DNA from: Rhodobacter sp.
Lineage (GTDB): Bacteria; Pseudomonadota; Alphaproteobacteria; Rhodobacterales; Rhodobacteraceae
Assembly: GCA_020250125.1 (NCBI GenBank)
Contig: JADCEL010000012.1
Span: forward strand, 1-42,419
Direction: 5' to 3'
Length of the DNA stretch: 42,419 nt
Shown here piece after piece: positions 22,777 through 31,289 of this stretch (the first letter of the stretch is position 1; the number at the start of each line of letters is the position of its first letter). The notes beneath the pieces were generated by a model. That model searched no databases, was not told the DNA's origin, and worked only from the letters and a program-made list of their open reading frames with translations. The position numbers were made by a program, and so were the translations under genes.

Positions 22777-23910
22777 ATGGGTCTTTCTTACCGCCAGTCT
22801 GTTCATGCGCGGCATTGCGACAGGCCGCAGCGCGGACAGGATCCGCAGGAGACGCCGCCGCACCGGCACCGATGGCTGTATGGTCTGCTGAGTCTTTTCC
22901 TCGCCTGCCTTTCGGCGGGCCCGTCCCTGGCCGAAACGCTGCGCGTCGCCACCTTTCACGCCGAACTGTCGCGGGACGGGCCGGGGCTTTTGCTGCGCGA
23001 CATCCTGCGGTCAGACCCGCAGGTCGAGGCTGCGGCGCGGGTCATCGCCTTTGCCGATCCCGATGTGCTGGTGTTGCTCGGCATTGATTACGACCATGGT
23101 CTTGTGGCGCTGGGTGCCTTTGCCGATCGTGTGGCCGCCGCAGGCAGCGTTTATCCCCACCGTTTTGCCCTGCGCCCGAATACCGGGCGCGCGACCGGCC
23201 TCGACATGGATGGGGACGGGCGCCTTGGCGGCCCCCGCGATGCCCAGGGTTATGGCCGCTTCGCCGGTGCAGGCGGAATGGCGGTGCTGTCGCGCCTTCC
23301 CATCGACCCGGCGGGGGTACGGGATTTTTCCGGCCTGCTCTGGCGCGATCTGCCGGGGGCGATCCTGCCGGACGGCATGGAACCGCAGGTGACAGACGCC
23401 CAACGCCTGTCCACAACCGGGCACTGGGATGTGCCGGTCCGGCTTGCCGGGGGCGGCACCTTGCGGCTGCTGGCCTGGCATGCGACCCCGCCGGTGTTCG
23501 ATGGCCCCGAAGACCGCAACGGGCGACGCAACCATGACGAGGCGGCGCTGTGGCTGCGCCTGCTGGACGGCAGCTTGCCCGATGCCCCGCCCGCCGCGCC
23601 CTTTGTCCTTCTGGGGGATGCGAACATGGACCCGGACCGCAGCGAAGGCCGGCCCGCCGCCCTGCGCCTGCTGCTGGCGCATCCCGGCCTGCAGGACCCC
23701 CGGCCCGAAGGCGCGGGCGGCAGGGCAACGGCGGATTTCGCCGAAGCGGGCGGTCCGGGCCGGATGCGCGCAGATTACGTGCTGCCCTCTGCCGGGCTGA
23801 CCCTGCGCGACTCGGGCGTGGTCTGGCCCGAAGAAGGGGACCCGTTTCTGCCCGTTGTCCTGGCCGCTTCGCGGCACCGGCTTGTCTGGGTGGATATTGA
23901 AACCGACTGA
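22777..23910 (+). CDS. Endonuclease/exonuclease/phosphatase-family protein, secreted or membrane-anchored
   Basis: This protein of about 377 residues has an N-terminal hydrophobic segment (WLYGLLSLFLACLSAGPSLA) and a DNase I/EEP-like domain: TLRVATFHAELS, PDVLVLLGIDYD, GGMAVLSRLPID, LRLLAWHATPPVFDG, NHDEAALWLRLL, FVLLGDANMDPD and a final SRHRLVWVDI. These match the EEP order (N, E/D, H, D-x-N, final H), but several catalytic positions are altered: the first motif reads TFHAEL and the usual acidic pair is GID. Activity on nucleic acid or phosphoesters is uncertain. ATG 22777 is my preferred start; TTG 22756 is possible. It lies between leuD and leuB. Confidence 0.72.
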   Translation: MGLSYRQSVHARHCDRPQRGQDPQETPPHRHRWLYGLLSLFLACLSAGPSLAETLRVATFHAELSRDGPGLLLRDILRSDPQVEAAARVIAFADPDVLVLLGIDYDHGLVALGAFADRVAAAGSVYPHRFALRPNTGRATGLDMDGDGRLGGPRDAQGYGRFAGAGGMAVLSRLPIDPAGVRDFSGLLWRDLPGAILPDGMEPQVTDAQRLSTTGHWDVPVRLAGGGTLRLLAWHATPPVFDGPEDRNGRRNHDEAALWLRLLDGSLPDAPPAAPFVLLGDANMDPDRSEGRPAALRLLLAHPGLQDPRPEGAGGRATADFAEAGGPGRMRADYVLPSAGLTLRDSGVVWPEEGDPFLPVVLAASRHRLVWVDIETD

Positions 23911-23917
23911 CGGGCGC

Positions 23918-23946
23918 TTGACCCTTGCGTGACCTTTGGCTAGGCC
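23918..23946 (+). promoter_or_regulatory. Predicted leuB promoter
   Basis: TTGACC (23918-23923), a 17-bp spacer and TAGGCC (23941-23946) fit the style of alphaproteobacterial housekeeping promoters. It lies just behind the EEP gene stop and about 36 bp before the leuB start, so leuB may be transcribed on its own. Confidence 0.4.
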
Positions 23947-23981
23947 CCGGACACAGGCATTCAACCCACCGGGGGCGCATC

Positions 23982-25091
23982 TTGGCCAATCCTTCCCTTC
24001 TGATCCTGCCGGGCGACGGCATCGGCCCCGAAGTCATGGCCGAGGTGACAAAGATCATCCGTTGGTTCGGCACCAAGCGCGGCATCCATTTCGATGTGAC
24101 CGAAGACCTGGTCGGCGGTGCGGCCCATGATGTGCATGGCGTGCCGCTGTCGGATGCCACCATGGCAAAGGCGATGGCGGTGGATGCCGTGCTGCTGGGT
24201 GCCGTGGGCGGGCCGAAATACGACATGCTGGATTTCAGCGTGAAGCCCGAACGCGGCCTGTTGCGCCTGCGCAAGGAGATGGACCTGTTTTCCAACCTGC
24301 GCCCGGCCCGGTGCTTTGATGCGCTGGCCGATTTCTCCAGCCTGAAGAAAGAGGTGGTCGCCGGACTGGATATTGTCATTGTCCGCGAGCTGACAAGCGG
24401 CGTCTATTTCGGCGAGCCGCGCGGGATTTTCCCGGACAATGAGGGTGGCCGCGTGGGTATCAATACGCAGCGCTACACCACGAACGAGATCCGCCGCGTG
24501 GCACGATCCGCCTTTGAACTGGCGCGGCGGCGGTCGAACAGGGTCTGTTCGATGGAAAAGGCCAATGTCATGGAATCGGGCATCCTGTGGCGCGAGGAAG
24601 TGCAGTGGGTGCATGACAACGAATACCCCGATGTCGCGCTGTCGCATATGTATGCCGACAATGGCGCGATGCAGCTGGTGCGCTGGCCCAGGCAGTTCGA
24701 TGTGATCGTGACCGACAACCTGTTCGGTGACGTTCTGTCGGATTGCGCCGCGATGCTGACCGGATCGCTGGGGATGCTGCCCTCGGCCAGCCTGGGGGCC
24801 ATTGGCCCGAATGGCCGGCCAAAGGCGCTGTACGAGCCGGTCCATGGCTCGGCCCCGGATATCGCCGGCACGGGCAAGGCCAACCCGATTGCCTGCATCC
24901 TGAGTTTTGCCATGGCGCTGCGCTATTCCTTCGATCTGGGGGCAGAGGCGGCGCGGGTCGAGGCAGCGGTGGAAAAGGTGCTGGCGGACGGTGTGCGCAC
25001 CGCCGATCTGATGGGGCCTGACGGCGGCACGCCGGTCAGCACCGCCGGAATGGGGGCGGCGGTGATCGCGGCGCTGGACGCCAGCCTCTGA
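23982..25091 (+). CDS. leuB: 3-isopropylmalate dehydrogenase
   Basis: This 369-residue NAD-dependent decarboxylating dehydrogenase makes 2-ketoisocaproate precursor in leucine synthesis. Visible signatures are [11 protein letters not shown] at the start, [20 protein letters not shown] near 137-149, the catalytic Lys in [10 protein letters not shown] near 190, and [12 protein letters not shown] near 241-252. The TTG at 23982 gives the normal N-terminus ([15 protein letters not shown]). A strong terminator follows at 25113-25148. Confidence 0.97.
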   Translation: MANPSLLILPGDGIGPEVMAEVTKIIRWFGTKRGIHFDVTEDLVGGAAHDVHGVPLSDATMAKAMAVDAVLLGAVGGPKYDMLDFSVKPERGLLRLRKEMDLFSNLRPARCFDALADFSSLKKEVVAGLDIVIVRELTSGVYFGEPRGIFPDNEGGRVGINTQRYTTNEIRRVARSAFELARRRSNRVCSMEKANVMESGILWREEVQWVHDNEYPDVALSHMYADNGAMQLVRWPRQFDVIVTDNLFGDVLSDCAAMLTGSLGMLPSASLGAIGPNGRPKALYEPVHGSAPDIAGTGKANPIACILSFAMALRYSFDLGAEAARVEAAVEKVLADGVRTADLMGPDGGTPVSTAGMGAAVIAALDASL

Positions 25092-25112
25092 GTGCTGGCC
25101 AGGCAAAACGGG

Positions 25113-25148
25113 GGGCGGCAGACAAAGCCATTGCCGCCCTTTTTCTTT
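25113..25148 (+). terminator. Rho-independent terminator of leuB
   Basis: An 8-bp perfect stem (GGGCGGCA at 25113-25120, TGCCGCCC at 25132-25139) with an 11-base loop is followed at once by TTTTTCTTT. Confidence 0.9.
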
Positions 25149-25235
25149 ACCCCGCTTGCAGTCCGCCCCGCGCCAAGCGAAAGTGGAGGCCAGATTTCTG
25201 CCGGGTGACGGCCCCCGGAACAAGGCACTCCTCCC

Positions 25236-26204
25236 GTGGCGTTTCACAAGACGAACCTCAATGGCGCGCTGATGTCGCTTGCCGCCTTTGGTCTTTACGC
25301 CACGCATGACGCGGTGGTGAAGTTTCTGGGCGCGCAGTATTCGCCGTTCCAGATCATCTTCTTCAGCGTGCTGCTGGGCTTTCCCTTTGTCACGCTGATG
25401 CTGCTGCGCGACAAGACCGATGGCAACCTGCGCCCGCGCCAGCCGATGTGGGTGTGGGTCCGCACCATCGCCGCCATCGTCAACGTGGTTTCGGGATTCT
25501 ATGCGTTTTCCGTGCTGCCGCTGGCGCAGGCCTATGCGGTGTTCTTTGCCATGCCGCTGATGATCACCCTGATGGCGATCCCGCTGCTGGGGGAAAGGGT
25601 GGGCATAAGGCGCGGGCTGGCCGTGCTTGTCGGCCTGATCGGCGTCATCGTGGTGCTGCGGCCCGGTCAGGTGCCGCTGGGCCTCGGCCAGCTGGCGGCG
25701 CTGGTTGCCGCCACAACCGGCGCGCTGGTGTCGGTGATCGTGCGCAAGATCGGGCGGGAAGAGCGGGCGGCGGTGCTGATGCTGTATCCGATGATGGCGA
25801 ATTTCGTGGCGACCGGGGCGATGATGCCCTTTGTCTACCGCCCGATGCCGCTGGAACATTTCGGCCTGCTGGTGCTGATGTCCTTTCTGGGCTTTGTGGG
25901 GGCGATGCTGGTGATCCAGGCCTATCGCACGGCCCCTGCCGTGGTCGTGGCACCGATGCAGTATTCGCAGATCGTCTGGGCCGCGCTCTATGGCTGGCTG
26001 TTCTTTTCCGAGACGGTCGATCTGATGACCGCCATCGGCACCGCGATCATCATTGCCAGCGGCGTCTACATCGTGCTGCGCGAGGGGGGCGGCAAGGTGG
26101 AAACCACCCACCCCGTCAGCCTGTCACGCACCCGCCCCGAAACCGGTGTCCTGCCGCGCGTCGGCACCCTGTTCGCAGCGGGGCCGCGCGATCAGGGCGA
26201 ATAG
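25236..26204 (+). CDS. EamA/DMT-family membrane exporter
   Basis: This 322-residue protein has about ten hydrophobic helices and the two EamA repeats of the drug/metabolite transporter superfamily: ALMSLAAFGLYATHDAVVKFLG, FYAFSVLPLAQAYAVFFAMPLM and the second repeat ending in APMQYSQIVWAALYGWLFFSE. Such proteins export amino acids or other small metabolites; the substrate is not predictable. The C-terminal tail of about 35 residues is hydrophilic. The start is a GTG at 25236 after the leuB terminator, so it is a separate transcript. Confidence 0.85.
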   Translation: MAFHKTNLNGALMSLAAFGLYATHDAVVKFLGAQYSPFQIIFFSVLLGFPFVTLMLLRDKTDGNLRPRQPMWVWVRTIAAIVNVVSGFYAFSVLPLAQAYAVFFAMPLMITLMAIPLLGERVGIRRGLAVLVGLIGVIVVLRPGQVPLGLGQLAALVAATTGALVSVIVRKIGREERAAVLMLYPMMANFVATGAMMPFVYRPMPLEHFGLLVLMSFLGFVGAMLVIQAYRTAPAVVVAPMQYSQIVWAALYGWLFFSETVDLMTAIGTAIIIASGVYIVLREGGGKVETTHPVSLSRTRPETGVLPRVGTLFAAGPRDQGE

Positions 26205-26258
26205 CCGCCCGCGCCCCCTTGCAATGCCCCGGCGTTCGGTTTAACCCCCAGCTTCGGT

Positions 26259-26335
26259 CGGAGCGTAGCGCAGCCTGGTAGCGCACCTGCTTCGGGAGCA
26301 GGGGGTCGGAGGTTCGAATCCTCTCGCTCCGACCA
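26259..26335 (+). tRNA. tRNA-Pro (anticodon CGG)
   Basis: A 77-base cloverleaf: acceptor arms CGGAGCG and CGCTCCG, anticodon loop TTCGGGA within CTGCTTCGGGAGCAG, T-arm GGAGGTTCGAATCCTC, discriminator A and encoded CCA end. The anticodon CGG reads proline codon CCG. Confidence 0.96.
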
Positions 26336-26349
26336 GATTTTCCCCGAAC

Positions 26350-26559
26350 TCACCCCCCCTTCCGCCCCCGCCACGCCGCCAGAATACACCCCGCCGTGAT
26401 CAGGTCCAGATGCGCGCCGCCGCTGTTCTTGGCCAGCGTGATCCCGTCCGGCCCGCGCCGGTCGCAGGTGCCCTTGGCCAGATCATGGAAATCGGCCAGC
26501 ACATCGCTTTCGGAAATCACCCCGCGCGCGATGGGGTCTTTCATCGCGCCGATATGGTC
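26350..26559 (-). pseudogene. C-terminal remnant of an ornithine cyclodeaminase/mu-crystallin-family gene
   Basis: The last 68 codons on the minus strand read as the end of an ornithine cyclodeaminase-type protein: GVISESDVLADFHDLAKGT, then GPDGITLAKNSGGAHLDL and a short tail. This fits the family pattern GVI-x-E-x-DV...DEITLFKS-G-A-x-DL. Upstream the frame runs into the module 2 repeat (26571-26661) and then the sbmA stop at 26689, so about 250 N-terminal residues including the NAD domain are missing. No start codon makes functional sense. It sits just after tRNA-Pro in the opposite direction. Confidence 0.72.
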
Positions 26560-26570
26560 AGCCGTCGTGG

Positions 26571-26661
26571 CGCGGGCGGGGAAACGGGCTGCGTTTCGGG
26601 GTCTGCCCGCAACGGCAAGCCGCCTTTCCGGCGGATCAGGATGATTTTTCCGCCCGGCAGG
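26571..26661 (+). repeat. Dispersed GC-rich repeat, copy D (module 2 only)
   Basis: CGCGGGCGGGGAAACGGGCT, GCGTTTCGGGGTCTGCCCG, a CCTTTCCGGCGGATCAGGAT segment and TTTTTCCGCCCGGCAGG follow the same order as in copies B and C. This copy lies exactly where the ornithine-cyclodeaminase frame breaks off. Confidence 0.7.
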
Positions 26662-26688
26662 TGCGGGGATGTCTTGACCGGGCACCGG

Positions 26689-27930
26689 TCACGGGGCCAG
26701 CGGATGCTCCTGCTCGATCGGGGCCAGCACCCGGCCCTCGAAGGCTGCCTCGAAGGCGGCAAGGCGTTTGTGGATCGACAGCAGTTCGATGATCGTGGTC
26801 CAGGAATTGACCAGATACTGGAACGAATCCGACACCCGGCCGAAGGCGGTCAGGATCTGCTGCAGAATGCCGAAGGTGATCTGCCCCGCCGCAATCGTCG
26901 GGATGAGGATCAGATAGGCAAAGACATTGTCCGCCTGCAGGTACATCCCCCGGAATACGTTGAAATAGGCATAGTGGAAATAAAGGCGGAAGTAGTTCAT
27001 GCGCACCTGGCGGAACAGATCGCGCGTGGTCACCGGCCCGGCACGCTCCGCGTCATCCTCGCCATACACCAGTTCCTTGCGATAGGCCGCCTCGACCCGC
27101 TGGTTGCGGAAGTTCAGCCCCGGCAGCCGGATGCCCGCCACGGCCAGCAGAAGCGTGCCGAAGGCCGACCAGAACAGCGCGGCATAAAGCAGCGGGCTGG
27201 CAATTGCGCCGACAAGGGGCAGTTCGGTGACATGAACCGACAGCGCCGCCAGCACCGGCAGAAAGGCAAACAGCGTCATCACCGAATCCACCACCGAAAC
27301 CCCCAGATCCTCCATGATCGAAGCAAAGCGCATCGTGTCTTCCTGCACCCGCTGCGAGGCACCTTCGATGCGGCGCACCTCGGGCCAGCGGCTTATGTAA
27401 TAATCGTTCATCGCCTGCCGCCAGCGGAACACCCAGTGGCTGACGAAGAAGCGCGTCGCCACATAGACCGCGACCCAGACAAAGGCGATCTGCGCGAAGA
27501 TCAGGATCAACCCGTAAAGCTGGCCCGCCGTCACCGCCCCTTCGCCCGAAAGCGCCGCCTGCACGGTGTCAAAGAAGGGGCGGCGCCAGTTGTTGATCGC
27601 GACCGAAACCTGCACGTTGAAATAGGTGGAAAACAGGATCACCGCCGTCCCGACAATGGACCACCCCTGACAGGGATGCGGCGACAGGATGAACCAGGCG
27701 GCGGTGAACACCGCCAGAAACGCCGCGCAATAGAGGTAGAACCACAGGAACTGCGGCGTCACAAAATGCCCCAGGCCCAGGACCGGGTCCGCACCGGGAA
27801 CCGGCGGCGCAAACCCCAGCCACGCCCCGATCGCCTCTGCCGGGCCATACCAAAGCGCGACCGCAAGCGCGACCCAGATCAGGGCCGAAAGCAGGAACAG
27901 CCTTGGACGCGGGAAGAACGATTGAAACAT
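26689..27930 (-). CDS. sbmA: SbmA/BacA-family inner-membrane peptide transporter
   Basis: The 413-residue membrane protein has the SbmA/BacA pattern: an N-terminal hydrophobic block, FSTYFNVQVSVAINNWRRPFFD near 100-121, NDYYISRWPEVRRIEGASQRVQEDTMRFA near 172-200 and FRLYFHYAYFNVFRGMYLQADNVFAYL near 310. The family imports peptides such as proline-rich antimicrobials, microcins and bleomycin with the proton gradient; in rhizobia BacA is needed for symbiosis. It has no ATPase domain, which separates SbmA from the related BclA/Rv1819c fusions. It stands divergent to the sulfatase. Confidence 0.9.
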   Translation of the reverse strand: MFQSFFPRPRLFLLSALIWVALAVALWYGPAEAIGAWLGFAPPVPGADPVLGLGHFVTPQFLWFYLYCAAFLAVFTAAWFILSPHPCQGWSIVGTAVILFSTYFNVQVSVAINNWRRPFFDTVQAALSGEGAVTAGQLYGLILIFAQIAFVWVAVYVATRFFVSHWVFRWRQAMNDYYISRWPEVRRIEGASQRVQEDTMRFASIMEDLGVSVVDSVMTLFAFLPVLAALSVHVTELPLVGAIASPLLYAALFWSAFGTLLLAVAGIRLPGLNFRNQRVEAAYRKELVYGEDDAERAGPVTTRDLFRQVRMNYFRLYFHYAYFNVFRGMYLQADNVFAYLILIPTIAAGQITFGILQQILTAFGRVSDSFQYLVNSWTTIIELLSIHKRLAAFEAAFEGRVLAPIEQEHPLAP

Positions 27931-28363
27931 CCCGGAAAATCCCCCACCGCTGCGGCTGCGCGAGCTTTATCCAAGGTGCCCGCCGGTGCCACAGCAGATT
28001 TTCGTGAAGGGGCGTGAAAAATCGCGGCAACAGCACCCAAGAGCGGGCCGGACGCGGCGGCAGCCCCCGCCGGACCTGCGCCAGCCTGGCCTGACCGCAG
28101 GCCGCCTTTGGCCCGCAGGACCGCGCGCCAAGATCATGCCGCGCCCGACGGTCCGTCCCCGCGCAATCCCTTTGCCGCACCCGCGACAGCGCTGGCACCG
28201 CAGACCGGGCGCAGGCCCCCCTGTCACCGCCGCTGACCGTACCGAGCACTTTAAACGGGAAGACCATGGTGATAACCCTGCGGCGACACCGCCGTTTACG
28301 GAACGGTCCTGCGCCGCCTTGCAGGAAACACACCGGGCCGCGCACAGTTCAGGAGAAACCAGG
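27931..28363. other. Divergent gap between sbmA and the alkyl sulfatase
   Basis: About 430 bp without a recognisable gene. The sulfatase frame stays open through it, but the translation is Arg/Pro-rich without motifs, and the real start (28364) has a signal peptide and ribosome site. No strong promoter was identified by eye. Confidence 0.5.
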
Positions 28364-30469
28364 ATGACCACCAGACGAGAGTTTCTTGGCGCGCTTCCCG
28401 CCACGGGGGCCGCTTTTGCCATCGGCGGTGCCTTCATGGCCGAAGCCGGCCCTGCCCTGGCGCAGACAACCCCGCCACTGGCACCCGGCCACTTTCACCC
28501 CAAGGGCAAGGCACCGTCCGATCCCACCATCGCGGTTCTGAAGAAGGCGCGCGAGACATTGCCCTTCGGCGATACCCGCGATTTTGACGAATTCAACCGC
28601 GGCCTGATCGCGCGTCGCGCCGACATGGTCATCAAGGCCGATGCCGGTCACACCGCCTGGGACCTTGGCCGTTTTGCCTTTGTCGACCAGACGGAAGACT
28701 TCGACACGGTCCACCCTTCGATGCACCGCATCGCGCAGCTGAACCAGAACTTCGGCCTGTATGAGGTGGTGCCCGGCATCTATCAGGTGCGCGGGTTTGA
28801 TCTGTCACAAACGACCTTCGTGCGGGGCAAGACCGGCTGGATTCTGTTCGATGTGCTGACCTCTGCCGAACCGATGCGGGCCGCGTGGGAGCTGTTTCAG
28901 GAACATGTGGGCGAAGGGCTGCCTGTCACCGCTGTTGTCTATTCGCATAACCACGGCGATCACTGGGGCGGGGTGCGCGCGGTTGTGACGGATGAGGATG
29001 TGGCGGCAGGCAGGGTGGAGATCATCGCCCCGGCCGGCTTCATGGAAAATCTGGTGGCCGAAAACGTCTATGCCGGGAACGCGATGAACCGGCGGCTGTT
29101 CTATCAATACGGGGTCCTGCTGCCGGTCAGCCCCTATGGCTATGTCACGCAAGGTCTGGGACAGGCCGTGTCAAACGGCAAGGTGGGGCTGATCGCGCCG
29201 ACGCGGTTTGTCCGCGACGCCATCGAGGAATTCGATGTCGACGGGATCAGGCTGGTGTTCCAGAACACGCCGGACACCGAAGCCCCGTCCGAGATGAACA
29301 CCTGGATTCCGGCCTACAAGGCGCTGTGGATGGCCGAAAACGTGTCAGCCACGCTGCACAACATCTATACCTTGCGCGGTGCGCCGGTGCGCGACCCGCT
29401 GCGCTGGTCGAAATACCTTGCCGCGTCGCTGTACCTTTACGGGCAGGAGGCCGAGGTGATGATCACCGCGCACCACTGGCCACGCTGGGGCAACCAGCGC
29501 ATCCAGGAAGTGCTGCGGGCGCAGCGCGACCTTTATGCGCATATGAACAACCATGTGCTGCATCTGGCCAATCAGGGCGTGACGATCAACCAGATTCACA
29601 ATGTGTATCAAGTGCCCGCATCCTTGCAGGACAAGTGGTATGCGCGGGGCTATCACGGATCGCCCCAGCACAATGCGCGCGGTGTCGTGCAGCGATACCT
29701 TGGGTTCTGGGACTGCAACCCGGCAACGCTGATCCCGCTGTCACCGGCGGACTCTGCCCCGCTTTACGTCGAAATGATGGGCGGTGCCGCCGCGATCATG
29801 GCCAGGGCCCGCAGCCTGCACGATGCGGGCGATTACCTGCTGGCGATCGAGATCCTGAACAAACTGGTGCAGGCCGAACCGCAGAACCCGGATGCCAGGG
29901 ACATGCTGGCGGACGCTTTTGAACAGGTGGGCTATCAGCAGGAAAACCCCGGGCTGCGCAACAGCTTCCTGTCCGGCGCTTATGAACTCCGCACCGGCGT
30001 GCCGCAGGGGAAAAGCCCGAAAAGCAGCGGGCCGGATGTGGTGCGTGCCATGTCGACCGAACTGTGGCTCAACTTCCTTGGCATCCGGATGGATGCGACC
30101 CGGGCCGAGGGCCTGCGCTTCACGATCAACCTGGTGCTGCCCGATATCGGGGAGACGTTCATCATTGAACTGGACAACGCCACGCTGACCAACACCAAGG
30201 GGTTCCAGTCGGCCACGCCCGACCTGACGGTCACCGTCAACCGGTCCGATCTGGTGTCGGTGATGATGGGCGTTTCGGATTTCGGGGCGCTGATCAGCGC
30301 GGGCAAGGCCACGACAACCGGCGACCTGTCGATCCTTGCGACACTGGCGGGGCTTATGGTTGATTTTGACCCGCTGTTCGAAGTGATGCCCGGCACCGCC
30401 CCCGCCGCGACGACGGAAGCTGCGGCCAACACGCTCGACGCCGCCGCAGGGGCGACAATCGCGGAGTGA
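28364..30469 (+). CDS. Tat-exported metallo-beta-lactamase-fold alkyl sulfatase (SdsA1/YjcS/Bds1 type)
   Basis: The 701-residue enzyme has a twin-arginine signal (TTRREFLGALPATGAAFAIG, cleavage after ALA near 33). The zinc-binding motif HNHGDHWGG follows near residue 192, with further family blocks RRLFYQYGVLLP, TPDTEAPSEMNTWIP, LWMAENVSATLHN and AHHWPRWG. The dimerisation region and the C-terminal SCP2-like domain come last (TELWLNFLGIRMD to the end), the order seen in SdsA1. It should release sulfate and an alcohol from alkyl sulfates in the periplasm. The start has AGGAGA 7 bases upstream. It is a single-gene unit divergent from sbmA. Confidence 0.92.
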   Translation: MTTRREFLGALPATGAAFAIGGAFMAEAGPALAQTTPPLAPGHFHPKGKAPSDPTIAVLKKARETLPFGDTRDFDEFNRGLIARRADMVIKADAGHTAWDLGRFAFVDQTEDFDTVHPSMHRIAQLNQNFGLYEVVPGIYQVRGFDLSQTTFVRGKTGWILFDVLTSAEPMRAAWELFQEHVGEGLPVTAVVYSHNHGDHWGGVRAVVTDEDVAAGRVEIIAPAGFMENLVAENVYAGNAMNRRLFYQYGVLLPVSPYGYVTQGLGQAVSNGKVGLIAPTRFVRDAIEEFDVDGIRLVFQNTPDTEAPSEMNTWIPAYKALWMAENVSATLHNIYTLRGAPVRDPLRWSKYLAASLYLYGQEAEVMITAHHWPRWGNQRIQEVLRAQRDLYAHMNNHVLHLANQGVTINQIHNVYQVPASLQDKWYARGYHGSPQHNARGVVQRYLGFWDCNPATLIPLSPADSAPLYVEMMGGAAAIMARARSLHDAGDYLLAIEILNKLVQAEPQNPDARDMLADAFEQVGYQQENPGLRNSFLSGAYELRTGVPQGKSPKSSGPDVVRAMSTELWLNFLGIRMDATRAEGLRFTINLVLPDIGETFIIELDNATLTNTKGFQSATPDLTVTVNRSDLVSVMMGVSDFGALISAGKATTTGDLSILATLAGLMVDFDPLFEVMPGTAPAATTEAAANTLDAAAGATIAE

Positions 30470-30607
30470 GGCCTGCGGGCGACCCTTCGCAGCGGAAAGG
30501 GTCCGGAGTTGATTGCTTTGGCGGGCTTCTGAGAAAGTGCCAGCCGCAGGGACCGCTGGCTGAAGGGCAGGAACCTGATCCGCAAGCCCCATGCGGCCCG
30601 GACGGGT

Positions 30608-30806
30608 CCATCGCCCCTGCCCTGCGCGTGCCGCCCGCCCCGCCGGGGGCCAAAGCCCCCGGCCAGCGCCCGACCCGCCCCCGGCGGGCGCTTCGCCCCC
30701 GCCGGGTCGGGCGCTGGCCTTCTGTTGTTCCTGAACCTGCCGGTCTACAGGGCACCGTGCCGCGCGGGCGGGGGAAACGCGGCTCGCGTTTCCTGGTCCC
30801 GCCCGC
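30608..30806 (+). repeat. Dispersed GC-rich repeat, copy A (both modules)
   Basis: Module 1 starts with CCATCGCCCCTGCC, has the palindrome GGGGGCCAAAGCCCCC, then CCAGCGCCCGACCC, and closes with its complement GGGTCGGGCGCTGG. Module 2 begins at about 30762 with GCGCGGGCGGGGGAAACGCG and GCGTTTCCTGGTCCCGCCCG. It is very close to the copy at 42241. Confidence 0.8.
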
Positions 30807-30843
30807 ACTGACGAAAGCACTGTCACCGCTTCCATGGCAAAGG

Positions 30844-31090
30844 CCATCGCCCCTGCCACTGCGCTGCGCTGCACCCGCCCGCCGGGGGGCCAAAGCCCCC
30901 GGCCCGCGCCCGCCCCATCCCCGGCAGGCACCCGCCATGCCACTGCGGGCGCTGGCCTGCGTTACGCTTGTGGAAGCGGTCCTGTACGACCGTGGTCCCT
31001 GACCGGGCGGGGAAGCGGACAGCGTTCCGGGGTCCGCCCGGCATGGCAATCCCTTTCTGTTGGATCGGGACGATTTTCCTGTCCGGCGGC
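30844..31090 (+). repeat. Dispersed GC-rich repeat, copy B (both modules, module 1 diverged)
   Basis: Starts with CCATCGCCCCTGCC, keeps GGGGGGCCAAAGCCCCC and GCGGGCGCTGGCCTG. Module 2 follows from about 31003 with GGGCGGGGAAGCGGACAGCG, GGGGTCCGCCCGG, then TTGGATCGGGACGATTTTCC. It is in direct orientation 38 bp after copy A. Confidence 0.75.
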
Positions 31091-31289
31091 CGTCCGGCTT
31101 GCATTTTCAGAAACCTGTCATAGGGTGCGCCGCGTTGCTGCCCGCACATCAGGCAAATCTCACCCCCGCCTTTCCCCCAATGCCGCTTTCCTTCGCATTT
31201 CGCCCTGCCAGCTGCGCTCCCGGCCCTTGCGCCGCATCGCAGCACCCCTAGAGTGGCAGCGCAAACTGCCCGCGCCGGAGAACCCGCCC

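Larger units (their letters stand above)
30470..31289. other. Repeat-filled gap between the sulfatase and pyc
   Basis: About 820 bp with two copies (A and B) of the dispersed repeat in tandem. Open frames here are Arg/Pro/Gly-rich artefacts of the repeat. The pyc promoter is expected in 31100-31270, but I see no convincing boxes. Confidence 0.6.

Noticed and set aside
23961-26111. 716-codon open frame opposite leuB and the DMT exporter
   Set aside because: Spans two clearly coding genes on the other strand and is His/Gln-rich without motifs.
30466-31002. Arg/Pro-rich 178-codon frame between the sulfatase and pyc
   Set aside because: It is the translation of the dispersed repeat; the same peptide patterns occur in the other copies in several frames.
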